From positions 186,001 to 250,000 of the forward strand of contig WOAB01000188.1 in the NCBI GenBank assembly GCA_027886185.1: a DNA stretch of 64,000 bases, in the 5' to 3' direction. The notes beneath the pieces were generated by a model, which ran no database searches, was not told where the DNA came from, and saw only the letters and a list, made by a program, of their open reading frames with translations. Source of the stretch: Rheum nobile (lineage: Eukaryota; Streptophyta; Magnoliopsida; Caryophyllales; Polygonaceae). Both the position numbers and the translations under genes were made by a program. Shown here one piece after another: positions 46,241 to 57,214 of the stretch (the first letter of the stretch is position 1; each line of letters begins with the position of its first letter).

Positions 46241-48679
46241 TCAACTTATGAGTAATAATGTTTGGAGATATACCGACCATGTCTTCGTGTGACCACGCAA
46301 AACAATCAGTATTGGATCTGAGAAAATCACGAATTTGTTGTCTGGTCGAGTCGTCCAGGTCCGACCCGACCCTTACCGTTTGGTTTGGCTTTGAAGGATC
46401 TAGTACGATCTCGTCGAGTTTTTCCATTTCTGGTTCGACGTATCGATTAGGTCCTTCGTTGCTCTGTGATTGCTATGCGACCCTATGCTCGACGACGCTT
46501 TTCATGGAGGCGACGTAGCATTCCTTGGCCGCCCTCTGGTCTCCATTGATTTCTTGGACTCCCCACTTGGTAGGGAACTTGATGATTTGGTGGTACGTCG
46601 AGGGTACCGCCTTCATAGCGTGTATCCATGGCCTGCCAAGAATGCAATTATAGGGAGACGGGCAATCTAGGACTAGAAATTTCACATGTTGGTTGACTCC
46701 TCCGGCGTACGTTTTGAGAACGATTTCGCTGATAGTGTGTTTAACTTCGCCACTGAATCCGACTAGTGGAGTCGATTTCTTGATCAGGTCGTCTTCACCC
46801 AGACCCATCCCTTTGAGGGCGTCAAAGGTCAAGAGATTGGTCGAACTTCCTGTATCGATTAGTACTCTACATATCAAACAGTTCCCGATAGATAAAGAGA
46901 TTACCAGACCGTCGTGATGGCTTTCCGACCCGTCGGCATCGGACTCGTCGAACGTGACCGTTGGGAGGTCGGAGACTTTGTTTGGCCTGAACTCTGGCGC
47001 TTCGGGCTCACTGCCTTTGCTCTCCTTTGCATATCGTTTGTCCGCGGAGTATGTGTTTCCACATACGTCCGAACCACCTAAAATAGTATTGACGATTTTT
47101 GTATGGACAGGAGATGGAGGTTTGTCTTGTTTTACCTGATCTCGTCGCTCCATGGTGGCTTTGGCTCGTTCTGAGATTACATCACGCAGGAGCCCCTGCG
47201 CGAGCAACCTAGTGACCTCTTTACGCAAGGCGATGCACTCATCCGTCGAGTGACCGCAGTCATCGTGGAATTCGCACCATCGGCTCATGTCCTTTTTGAC
47301 GTCTGGTCGGTCGCTCTTTCGGGGCCATCTTACCTCTTTTCCATATTTGTCAAAACTCTTGACGAGCTCCGACACAGAAACATTGAAGTTGTAAGATTGA
47401 ACCCTGGGAGGAAATGTCGGACCATCTCTCTAGTCTTGAGACCTATCTTGGAAAGTGTTTACCTGATTTTGTTCGTTTCGATTACGAGGATAGGGGTGAT
47501 GGTGTCTGTCCCGACGGTTGTCGGAGGAGGATTTGCGATCGGATTGGTCGGGCCCATGGGATGCCTTTCTAGACTCACGATCTTCTTCCAGACGTACCTC
47601 GGCCATGATTTTGTCTTGGACATCTTCGAAGCTTTTGCACGGGTACTTGGTGATCTCGTTGTAGAGGTTGCTGTCTTTGATCAAACCTTGGCGGAAGGCT
47701 TTGATGGAAGTGGTGACGTCGCAATGGGGAATCGTGACTTTTTCCTTATTATACCTGTTAAGATAGCTTCGGAGGGGTTCATTATACCTTTGGGTGACTC
47801 GATAGAGGTCACTCGATTGCCTTTCGAGCCTCCGACTGCTAGCGAATTGGATCTTGAAGGAATTGACCAAGTCCGCGAACGATGCGATTACTCCCTGAGG
47901 CAAACGCATAAACCAGGTCAGTGCGGGACCCGCGAGAGTCGTGCCAAAGCTTTTGCACATGACAGCCTCGCGGCTCTCCCTTGGAACGGACGCAATCAAT
48001 AATTTTTGTTTATAGAGAGAAATGTGATCATCTGGGTCGTTGGTGCCTTCGAATGTCGCCATGCTGGGGAGATGGAACTTTTTTGGAATTTCGACCCTGG
48101 CGATCTCTCCGACACACGGAGATTCTTCGAATCCGCCCGACGCCTCCTTCTCGATCGGCTGTGGAACTCCGGGAATCCTAGCAATACGATCGTCAGGATG
48201 TCGGGAGGATTGGTAACCTGTGGTTCATCGATTCGGGTCCTTGCCGACCGGATAGGTGCGGAGAAAGTAACATTGTTAGTCGGAAATGGATTAACCAAAG
48301 GAGTTCGAGATGTACCCTCAGTATGTCCGGGACGTCGTACGCTCGGAGGGGTCAGTTCGACGCCATCCATGTCAAGACACGTCTAGATGTTGCTATGGAC
48401 GGGCATCCGCCTGGATCCAGAAGCCATTGATTGTACTTGCGACTTAAGAGACTCATTTTCACGGGTTAGTTGTGCAATCTCGGCCTCAGATTGGGTGGAT
48501 AAGGTGGCCAAGACATCGGTCTTTTGGCGTTGCTGGGCAAGTTCCTCTTGTAGGGCAGTCATTTTTTGGGCAAGCTCTTGGAATTGGGTTGGGGTAGGAT
48601 TTTCGGTCGTGTTTCCTTGAGCTTGGGTGTCGTCTTCGAGGCATGGCTCCTCGGTACCGGTAGGTGGGTTGATAGTCAT
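46215..48679 (-). pseudogene. Tat Gag and aspartic protease
   Basis: The Gag start ATG is at 48679 (MTINPPTG). The N-terminus is a coiled coil (KMTALQEELAQQRQK, LTRENESLKSQV), with a TAG at 48383-48385. A frameshift near 48170 precedes the Gag core (DPDDHISLYKQKL, LTWFMRLPQGVI, SFADLVNSFKIQF), ending with TAG at 47430. The same frame continues through a zinc-knuckle-like CEFHDDCGHSTDEC and the protease, with VLIDTGSSTNLL and CILGRPWIHAMKA, to TAG at 46473, then to a stop at 46215. The protease active-site triad is intact. Confidence 0.85.
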
Positions 48680-48713
48680 GGTTGGAAGGTTTTGAGATGG
48701 TGATCGGCAAGTT

Positions 48714-48731
48714 GCCCCACGGTGGGCGCCA
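48714..48731 (-). other. Tat primer binding site, inner copy
   Basis: Minus strand TGGCGCCCACCGTGGGGC, three bases from the LTR at 48735. A TGGCGCC-type site, not iMet; duplicated at 50372-50389. I am not certain which tRNA it matches. Confidence 0.7.
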
Positions 48732-48734
48732 AAT

Positions 48735-49387
48735 TGTTTTAGGGCGAAAAGATCGGACGACCTAAATCGCCTTAGACGGGGTAACGAGTCGATCGGGTAA
48801 TAGAAATCAATCCAAACCAAACAGACAATCAACAAATAAAGAATAGATACGAAATAGTACGGTAACTTTATTGATCTATTGATGATTGAATCAGATCGGA
48901 GTACAACTTATCCTTGTAGGACAAATTGTCGGGTCCTGCTCGACAGGTGTTTTTGTGACACGACCGGCAGCGATTGAGCAAGATTTCGGGGAGACCGAGC
49001 TAGAGTGGGTGTACTCTCAAGTTCTTTTCGGAGCAAGCGAGCAAATGCAGGATGTAGACGTGTGTGTTCTTCCTTGCCTTGTCGTGATCTATATATGGCA
49101 ATTGCTCCATTTCGACTGTTACTCTCGTCTCGCAATACCTCTTATTAAATTCGAGCGAGATCTTAGGGATATGCCCTTGATTGCCAGCTTTATGTATGTG
49201 TTTAATGCCATAGCCGTTGCCACTGATCAGGCATTTAATGCCCTGGGCGAGATCTTCGGAATAGGTCGGATCCTACGCGTCTGAGAGATGTCCGACGCCT
49301 CCTTCTGGTTTCTCTTGGCTTCCGACTCTGCTTGGATCTCGGCCCAGCTTACTTGTTTGATCCTCTTGGAGAATGTTGGGCCCAACA
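48735..49387 (-). repeat. Tat LTR, inner duplicate
   Basis: 653 bp, copy of the 5' LTR produced by the tandem duplication; followed by the same GTGAG flank. Confidence 0.9.
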
Positions 49388-49422
49388 GTGAGGTAGGGCG
49401 TGAGATCAGCTACATTGAAGGT

Positions 49423-50338
49423 AGCTTCGGAGGGGTTCATTATACCTTTGGGTGACTCGATAGAGGTCACTCGATTGCCTTTCGAGCCTCCGACTGCTAG
49501 CGAATTGGATCTTGAAGGAATTGACCAAGTCCGCGAACGATGCGATCACTCCCTGAGGCAAACGCATAAACCAGGTCAGTGCGGGACCCACGAGAGTCGT
49601 GCCCAAGCTTTTGCACATGACAGCCTCGCGGCTCTCCCTTGTAACGGACACAGTCATTAATTTTTGTTTATAGAGAGAAATGTGATCATCTGGGTCGTTG
49701 GTGCCGTCGAATGTCGCCATGCTGGGGAGATGGAACTTTTTTGGGATTTCGACCCTGGCGATCTCTCCGACAAACGGAGATTCTTCGAATCCGCCCGACG
49801 CATCCTTCTCGATCGGCTGTGGAACTCCGGGAATCCTAGCAGTACGATCGTCAGGATGTCGGGAGGATTGGTAACCTGTGGTTCATCGATTCGGGTCCTT
49901 GCCGACCCGATAGGTGCGGAGAAAGTAACATTGTTAGTCGGAAATGGATTAACCAAAGAAGTTTGAGATGTACCCTCAGTATGTCCGAGACGCCGTACGC
50001 TCGGAGGGGTCAGTTCGACGCCATCCATGTCAAGACGCGTCTGGATGTTGCTATGGACGGGCATCCGCCTGGATCCAGAAGCCATTGATAGTACTTGCGA
50101 CTTAAGAGACTCATTTTCACGGGTTAGTTGTGCAATCTCGGCCTCAGATTGGGTGGATAAGGTAGCCAAGGCATCAGTCTTTTGGCGTTGCTGGGCAAGT
50201 TCCTCTTGTAGGGCAGTCATTTTTTGGGCAAGCTCTTGGAATTGGGTTGGGGTAGGATTTTCGGTCGTGTTTCCTTGAGCTTGGGTGTCGTCTTCGAGGC
50301 GTGGCTCCTCGATACCGGTAGGTGGGTTGATAGTCATG
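49423..50338 (-). pseudogene. Duplicated 5' part of Tat gag
   Basis: Second copy of the gag N-terminal half. ATG at about 50337 is followed by the same coiled coil, but here the codon that is TAG at 48383-48385 is open, so the N-terminal frame runs on as HSNIQTRLDMDG. The frameshift before the MATFDGTNDPDD core is shared by both copies, so it predates the duplication or belonged to the parent. The copy ends abruptly at the duplication join inside the PLRSYL region. Confidence 0.8.
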
Positions 50339-50392
50339 GTTGGAAGGTTTTGAGATGGTGATCGGCAAGTTGCCCCACGGTGGGCGCCAAAT

Positions 50393-51045
50393 TGTTTTGG
50401 GGCGAAAAGATCGGATGACCTAAATCGCCTTAGACGGGGTAACGAGTCGATCGGGTAATAGAAATCAATCCAAACCAAACAGACAATCAACAAATAAAGA
50501 ATAGATACGAAATAGCAAGGTAACTTTATTGATCTATTGATGATTGAATCAGATCGGAGTACAACTTATCCTTGTAGGACAAATGGTCGGGTCCTGCTTG
50601 ACAGGTGTTTTTATGACACGATCGGCAGCGATTGAGCAAGATTTCGGGGAGACCGAGCCAGAGTGGGTGTACTCTCAAGTTCTTTTCGGAGCAAGCGAGC
50701 AAATGTAGGATGTAGACGTGTGTGTTCTTCCTTGCCTTGTCGTGATCTATATATGGCAATTGCTCCATTTCGACTGTTACTCTCATCTCGCAATACCTCT
50801 TATTAAATTCGAGCGAGATCTTAGGGATATGCCCTTGATTGCCAGCTTTATGTCTGTGTTTAATGCCATAGCCATTGCCACCGATCATGCATTTAATGCC
50901 CTGGGCGAGATCTTCGGAATAGGTCGGATCCTACGCATCTGAGAGATGTCCGACGCCTCCTTCTGGTTTCTCTTGGCTTCCGACTCTGCTTGGATCTTGG
51001 CCCAACTTACTTGTTTGATCCTCTTGGAGAATGTTGGGCCCAACA
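50393..51045 (-). repeat. Tat 5' LTR (653 bp), outer copy
   Basis: Flanked on the right by TSD GTGAG and the CRM-1 integrase codons LTPYL (minus). Confidence 0.9.
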
Positions 51046-53496
51046 GTGAGGTAGGGCGTGAGATCAGCTACATTGAAGGTGGCGCTAACTCCATAATCAC
51101 CCGGCAACTCCAAGACATAGGCATTGTCCCCTACGCGGTGCAACACCTTGAAAGGGCCATCTCCCCTTGGTGAAAGCTTGGACTTGCGCTTCTCGGGAAA
51201 TCGCTCCTTCCTCAAATGTACCCACACAAGATCTCCGGGTTGAAACACCAAGCGGCGGCGACGCCCTTTGTTGGCCTTGGCTGCATTGTACTCCGCCTTG
51301 TGGAGAAGCATGGTCCTCGTGCGCTCATGCAGCTCCTTGATGAACTCCACATGCTTACCTGCATCAAATTTTTCTCGCTCCTTCATGGGGAAAGGAGTAA
51401 GATCAAGTGGGGTTAAAGGGTTCACACCATAAACACATTCAAAAGGAGTAAATTGTGTGGATGAATGGACTGTCCTATTATAAGCAAACTCTACATGTGG
51501 TAAAGCTTCCTCCCAAGCCTTAAGATTCTTCCTAATAATGTCTCTAAGAATTGTGGTTAAGGTTCTATTAGTCACATCCGTTTGACCATCGATTTGGGGG
51601 TGACTAGAGGTAGAGAACAATAACCTAGTTCCTAGCTTGCTCCAAAGTGTTCTCCAAAAGTAACTAAGGAACTTGACATCTCGGTCACTTACTATAGTCC
51701 TAGGTACACCATGCAACCGTACTATTTCCCTAAAGAATATGCTAGCTACATTAGATGCATCATCAGTCTTATGGCAAGCTATGAAATGCGCCATCTTGGA
51801 GAAACGATCAACTACCACAAAGATCGAATCGCTCCCCTTCTTAGTCCTAGGCAATCCTACAATAAAGTCCATTGATATGTCCTCCCAAGGGGTTGTAGGA
51901 ATAGGCAAAGGGTTGTACAATCCATGGGGCTTCAATTTAGACTTGGCTTTCAAACAATCCAAACATCTCTTAACTAGGTGCTCAACATCCCTAAGCATAT
52001 GTGGCCAAAAGAAATGAGTATGCAGCATATGATACGTCTTATCCCTCCCAAAACGACCCATTAATCCACCCCTATGGGCTTCTTCAACAAGTAACAACCG
52101 AAGGGAACAACGAGGTATGCACACCTTATCAACTTTGAACAAGAATCCATCAAACAAGTAGTACTTATCTAATGAACCTTTTAGCACACATTGCTTATAA
52201 ATATCATCAAAATCAGTGTCATCCACATATAACTCCTTTATATATGCAAATCCTAGCACTCTAGAATCCAATGTGGTCAACATGACATGTCTCTTAGAAA
52301 GGGCATCGGCAACTATATTATCTTTTCCTTTCTTGTACTTAATCACATAAGGAAATGTTTCAATGAATTCCATCCATCTACCATGATGCCTATCTAGCTT
52401 ATCTTGACTCTTAAAATGTTTCAAAGATTCATGGTCGGTATGCAAGACAAATTCTCTAGGCCATAAGTAGTGTTGCCAAGTCTTAAGCACTCGAAATAAA
52501 GCATATAATTCCTTGTCATAGGTCGAGTAATTAAGACATGCTCCTTTTAATTTCTCCGAGAAAAAGGCAATAGGCTTACCTTATTGCATGAGCACGCCGC
52601 CTATGCCAATGTCGGAGGCATCACATTCCACTTCAAAGGGGCGGCTACAATCCGGCAATACAAGCAAAGGGGCTTGCGTTAGCTTCCATTTCAAGGTTGT
52701 AAATGCTCGTTCCTGTGTCTCCTCCCACACAAATGGACTATGCTTCTTGGTGATCTCGGTCAAGGGTGCGGCAATGGTGCTAAAGTCCTTGACAAAGCGC
52801 CGGTAGAAGCTTGCTAGACCATGGAAACTCCTCACTTGTCCAATGGAGGTCGGCGTCGACCACTCTTGAATGGCTCGGATCTTGCTCTCATCCACTTGTA
52901 GCCCTTGTGAGCTCACTACAAAACCAAGGAAAGTGACACTATTAGTGCAAAACTCACATTTCTTAAGATTGGCATACAAGTGCTCTATACGAAGGGTAGA
53001 GAGTACTTCCCTTAGATGAACTTCATGATCTTCTAGGGACCTGCTATAAACAAGTATATCGTCGAAATACACAACAACAAACTTCCCTATGAAATGTCTA
53101 AGTGCATGGTTCATCAAGCGCATGAAAGTACTAGGAGCATTTGTCAAGCCAAAGGGCATGACCATCCACTCATAAAGACCAAACTTAGTCTTAAAAGTTG
53201 TTTTCCACTCGTCCCCATCCTTCATTCGGATCTGATGGTAGCCACTCTTACGATCAATCTTGGATAAGATGGTGGCGCCATGAAGCTCGTCGAGCATGTC
53301 ATCTAAACGAGGGATTGGGTGGCGGTATTTGACCGTGATGTTGTTGATGGCTCTACAATCTACACACATTCTCCATGAGCCATCTTTCTTTGGCACTAGA
53401 AGCACGGGCACGGCACAAGGACTAAGGCTTTCTCGTACATAGCCTTTCTCCAATAGCTCTTGAACTTGGGATTGGACTTCATGGGTCTCCTTTGCT
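51046..53496 (-). pseudogene. CRM-1 RT, RNase H and integrase
   Basis: One minus-strand frame begins immediately at the 5' LTR with AKETHEVQSQVQELLEKGY (RT N-terminus). It continues through MCVDCRAINN, IPRLDD and YFDDILVYS to a TAA at 52581-52583, inside GGVLMQ(E)GKPIAFF of RNase H, where a GAA codon is expected. The frame then stays open through HTDHESL, DALSKR and integrase to LTPYLT. Integrase has the SMDF and VSDRD aspartates, but the catalytic glutamate motif reads DGQTDV instead of DGQTEV. Gag and protease are absent. The tail continues at 15280-15225 beyond the Tat element. Confidence 0.88.
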
Positions 53497-54249
53497 TGAT
53501 GCGGGGACAACCGCAGGTGGCCCGATCTTGACGCCAAGGACTCGATTGACGGTGAAAGAAAGAAAACAAAGAGATTAGCAATCGGATAGGAACAAAAACA
53601 AATGAATGATAAGAGGAAGATCCAAGTTGGACAATGATAGAACCCTTGGTACTCGAAGACACCAAGAACCAAACCAAATGCGCAATCAACCCTGCCTTGT
53701 ACAATCTCACACAACAATGGATGATCCAATGAGCACGAGAAGGAGGCTCGTGAAGCCTACAAACACCAAACTCGGAAGAGATTGACACACGCAAGTCAGC
53801 CAAGCAAGATCGATCAACCTTGAGAAAATCTCCCTTGAGAGATCTCGTTTTCATTAAGCAAAAACAACAAATGTGTTCTGAATTGTCTCTCCGAAAATGA
53901 CAAGGATCCGGCCTTAAATACTCCTAGAGGCCGGCCCAAAACACACTAAAATAACATGCTAAAACAAGCCTAAACAAGGTGTCCAAAACATACTTAAAAT
54001 AAAGCTAATGAAGCAAGTGTTTGGTTGATTCATTCGGTCCTCACTCAAGCATTGATGTGCTTGGCTTGAAAGGTCACCAAGGTCCTTAGCATAGGCTCGA
54101 TGAAGTCCTCAACTAGGGCTGGTTTGCTTGAGATATAGTGGGTCGTCAAGTTCTTTAACTCCTCTTGTAAACGCTTGGCTTGAGCCCTTGTGAGTGGACC
54201 ATCTCCCATTGTAGGCACCATAGGTGAAGGCTCGGATGATCCTTCATCA
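53497..54249 (-). repeat. CRM-1 5' LTR (753 bp)
   Basis: Pairs with 14472-15224; followed by TSD CGCTG. Its last codons are in frame with the RT that abuts it, forming an open frame from 53729 through the junction. Confidence 0.9.
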
Positions 54250-54881
54250 CGCTGACAATCAAATGACACCCAGAAACAAAGACACACACAGAATCTCAAG
54301 ATAACCAAAATCGCATACAAACTCAAGCAATAAAATAATCACAATAACCAACATAGGAATTTAATGTAGGAAAACCCTCAATAACAAGAGAGGAAAAAAC
54401 CCACGATCAGCCAACCAAGTCAATCAATCCACTAATCAACAAATCAGTACAAGTGTTTAGCAATACAAGTCTCACACACTGGAGACAAACATGAAGATCT
54501 CAAACACCCCTCTAAATACAACCCGATCTAGGAAGGATTCCTCTCCAACTAACTAAAACACTTGTTCATGCGATTAGAGATTCCAAAGAGAGATGAACTT
54601 TTCAAACCCTTGTTGGTAATGAGCAATCTGGAACCGAGATACAATCTCCAAGGTTAATGAAGTGAAAAGCTAGCTCATTTCTTCACCTTTATTTTTCTCT
54701 CTCTCTCTCTCCTCCAAGCTCTCTCATCTCTTTTTTCTTTCTTTTGGTTGACTGCACACTCCAAGAAGCACACTTCCTTCTCTAATTGTCGGTGGTGGCT
54801 GTTGATGCACACCACATACATTTCTTCATTTGCTAGTTACCCTAGCAAAACATTAGGTTGGACGGGCCCATTGGCCCAACA
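54250..54881 (-). repeat. Copia-A 5' LTR, outer part
   Basis: Continues the LTR interrupted at 14471. Contains a (CT)n microsatellite at about 54694-54715 and ends GGCCCAACA, complementary to the TGTTGGGCC start. Confidence 0.8.
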
Positions 54882-54886
54882 GATAA

Positions 54887-55432
54887 TTGGTTTTACTTGT
54901 TTTCTTCTTGCAAACAAGAGGAGAAGTCATGTCATGTTTTCTTTTTAGTCCATGTGATTGTGGATGTAGTAAATTTATTGTTTCTTGTATTAGTGTGGTC
55001 ATTATTGCAGTCCTCTATAGAATGCTATCTTGTTCTTGTCACCTCCAAGTTTCTCTCAACTGTTGTTGAAATATCATTTGTTCAAGTAAACTGATTTTGA
55101 TTTTCTAGAGTTTGGATTTATTGTTTCAGAAACTTGGGATTTTGACATACCTTTTCTTCATTCATTTGGCTATGTGGCCCAATTAGAAGCCTTTCGATAA
55201 GCTACATCAAATTATTATCTTCTTTTCTTTTTCCTTGTTTTTCTAACGGATTGACATTTTCTTCATTGGCTTTTTAAAGCAATCAGATAGAAGATGGTAA
55301 CTTGTTCATGTTTTACTCTATTTCATTGTCTTATTACTATAGCGTGTAGCCTCTTTATTCAAGTATGCAAAACTGGTTTCTAGAAAGTATTTTTCACTTT
55401 TATAAGAAGCTAAAATAAGCTTCACATATATT
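54887..55432. other. Outer sequence between the two copia elements, no gene
   Basis: T-rich, intron-like; continues from 13535 if the nest is removed. No coding motif recognised. Confidence 0.4.
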
Positions 55433-55437
55433 AAAAC

Positions 55438-56258
55438 TGAAGGAATATGTCCTTTAATGAAGATGGCAATTACTAATGATAGAATAGGATTATAATGGAG
55501 ATTAATGATCCGGATATTTTAGGTAGTAAGAGTGCTTTGCAAGAAGCTAACTATGACTTATGGGATAATTATATTTGGCCCATTGTTATTTTATCCGGGT
55601 CCTATAAGGTCACACACGATATAATAATTGGGCTAGATCAAAGCAACCCGAGGCCCATAGTGGGACAAGGGAATTTCGGCTATATGGTAATATTGGAAGA
55701 GTGGATTATTCATCAAGTAATAATAAAGGGTTATCTATTTACTTGATGATATAAGGAAATATATCTTTTGGAAAGATAAGATATTGTATCAACCATAAAT
55801 ATTTCTTTCTAGTTAAAAGGAGATTTATCTTATGAGATATAAGATATAAGATAAGATAATATATATATTAATATATCCTCCAAATATACTAATTAAAGAT
55901 CTCTTACTTGAAGAGATAAAAAGAAGAGAATTCGGTGGCTTGACATAAGTATAACCGAAGCCACAAATTCCATTCAAACTACTCACGGCCGTACTCAAAT
56001 TTTGCTGGAGTTTGTTTGTTCTCGTTCGTTCGTTCTAGCAGACGAAGGCAAGATGATCTAGTACCGTGCTCGTGTGGATCAAGTAGAGGAGTCACACTTG
56101 AGGCTCTTTTCTCCAAGGAGATCCCAGTAACAAGTTTTGCATCAAAACGTATGTTACTCTTTCACATATGATTCATATTAAGTTTATGCATGAGATCCTA
56201 AGTTAGATGTTAGAAAACTATTTTCTGAAATTTCGCTTAAAGCATCTAAATCCCAACA
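55438..56258 (+). repeat. Copia-B 5' LTR (821 bp)
   Basis: Starts TGAAGGAATATGTCC. The segment about 55857-55990 (AT-rich run through ...CAAACTACT) is missing from the right LTR. Confidence 0.85.
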
Positions 56259-56259
56259 A

Positions 56260-56272
56260 TGGTATTAGAGTC
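56260..56272 (+). other. Copia-B primer binding site
   Basis: TGGTATTAGAGTC, one base after the 5' LTR; iMet-type with two changes. Confidence 0.7.
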
Positions 56273-57214
56273 TCTTGCATAAATTGATATGATCATGATT
56301 AAAGTTGTTAATTTTGATGCATGTTCTTGATTATTTTGGTTCAATTTAGTGGTAAAATTGATATATGGATAAACCTGGATGAATAAATTTGTGATTTTAA
56401 TTGATTGGATGCATATAGTTATGACTTTCATGTAAATAATATACTCGAAAAATCAGCCCTTAGGACCGAAATTTTAAGTGTTAAAAATTTCGATTTTCTG
56501 CTTAATTTTGACCCCTAAATCGATTTGTATGTTTAATTTATGCAAGAGATTTGATTTCTTGTATAAATCATAATCACACATTTAAATACTAGATTTTTAT
56601 GTTGGTGAAAATTGATTCAAACCCTAGAAATTTAGAATTTCATGCCTTGAATGCCCAAAGTTGATTAATTTTGTGTGAAATTGGTTCATACATTAATTTT
56701 TCAAAAACATTAATTTTCTGGAAATTACACCATATTTTCCTTAAAACCATCAAAAATTTGTAGTTGTTACAAATTTTGAGTGGGAGAAGGGGTAAAACCG
56801 TAGTTGGGTGGCCAAAATGGCTCACGGCGGTTCGATGGTGGTCAGAGGTGGTCCGAAGATGGCTCAGCGGCATGGGTGGGGCGCGCGGCTGGTGGCTGGC
56901 CGTGTGGGCTGGTGGTTTTGGCTAGGGGCTGATGAGGGTTAGGTGGCTAGGGTTAGGGTTTGTTAGCCTAAGATCCTAATTGCCTAAATTAGATATGGTA
57001 ACAAGATATCTTATCTCTAGAGTATATATTTTATCCAATTATACATGGTAATGATTAATATTGGTACTAATTCTATATATGATTTTATTGAATTAAAATA
57101 ATAATAAGATTGGATTAATTATTTTATTGGATAATTTAATTAATTTAATCTTACAAGTTTATGATTTTATTGAAGGCTATGATTTTAGACTAAAAAATAA
57201 GCATTTTTCTATTT
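56273..57214 (+). other. Copia-B leader, gag and protease missing
   Basis: AT-rich, then a GC-rich patch at 56810-56970 (GGTGGCTGGCCG-type repeats). No Gag or protease motif in any frame, so the coding part before integrase is deleted or replaced. Confidence 0.5.

Larger units (their letters stand above)
15281..51045 (-). mobile_element. Tat-lineage Ty3/gypsy element with antisense ORF
   Basis: LTRs of exactly 653 bp occur at 15281-15933, 48735-49387 and 50393-51045, each TGTTTT...CCCAACA. The outer pair is flanked by TSD GTGAG (15276-15280, 51046-51050) within the CRM-1 integrase gene. On the minus strand the order is LTR, leader, gag, PR, RT, RH, a second archaeal-type RNase H, INT, then an antisense spliced ORF and the 3' LTR. 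The second RNase H and the antisense ORF are marks of the Tat lineage (Grande/Retand/Ogre group). The third LTR comes from a later 1,658-bp tandem duplication. LARD-1 and CRM-2 inserted into it. Confidence 0.85.
47765..51080 (-). repeat. 1,658-bp tandem duplication: CRM-1 flank + Tat LTR + leader + 5' gag
   Basis: 47765-49422 and 49423-51080 are direct copies with constant offset 1,658. Each has part of gag, the leader, a primer site, a 653-bp LTR and 35 bp of CRM-1 integrase DNA (GTGAGGTAGGGCG...). The join GAAGGT/AGCTTCGG at 49422 has at most 1 bp of microhomology. It happened after the Tat insertion, because host DNA is included. Confidence 0.92.
14472..54249 (-). mobile_element. CRM-1: chromovirus lacking PBS, gag and protease
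   Basis: Two 753-bp LTRs (14472-15224, 53497-54249), both TGATG...CATCA, flanked by the perfect TSD CGCTG, lie inside the Copia-A 5' LTR. A polypurine tract adjoins the left LTR, giving minus orientation. The internal sequence starts in RT directly at the 5' LTR (53496/53497), with no primer site, leader, gag or protease. The remaining RT-RH-INT frame is interrupted by the Tat element at 51045/15281. Because the TSD is intact on both sides, the deletion either preceded insertion or occurred inside the element. Confidence 0.85.
13536..54881 (-). mobile_element. Copia-A: internally deleted Ty1/copia element, outermost of the nest
   Basis: The right (5') LTR starts TGTTGGGCCC at 14416, is split by CRM-1 at 14471/54250, and ends GGCCCAACA at 54881, so it has matching terminal inverted repeats. 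The left (3') LTR copy begins TGTTGG at 13536. The flanks are GATCA (13531-13535) and GATAA (54882-54886), a TSD with one mismatch. Internally only a primer site and a Gag fragment remain: protease, integrase and RT are gone, and Gag runs straight into a truncated 3' LTR. All other elements between 14472 and 54249 inserted later. Confidence 0.75.

Noticed and set aside
49388..50392. A separate solo LTR or second Tat insertion to explain the third LTR
   Set aside because: Constant 1,658-bp offset, shared CRM-1 flank and equal lengths show a tandem duplication instead.
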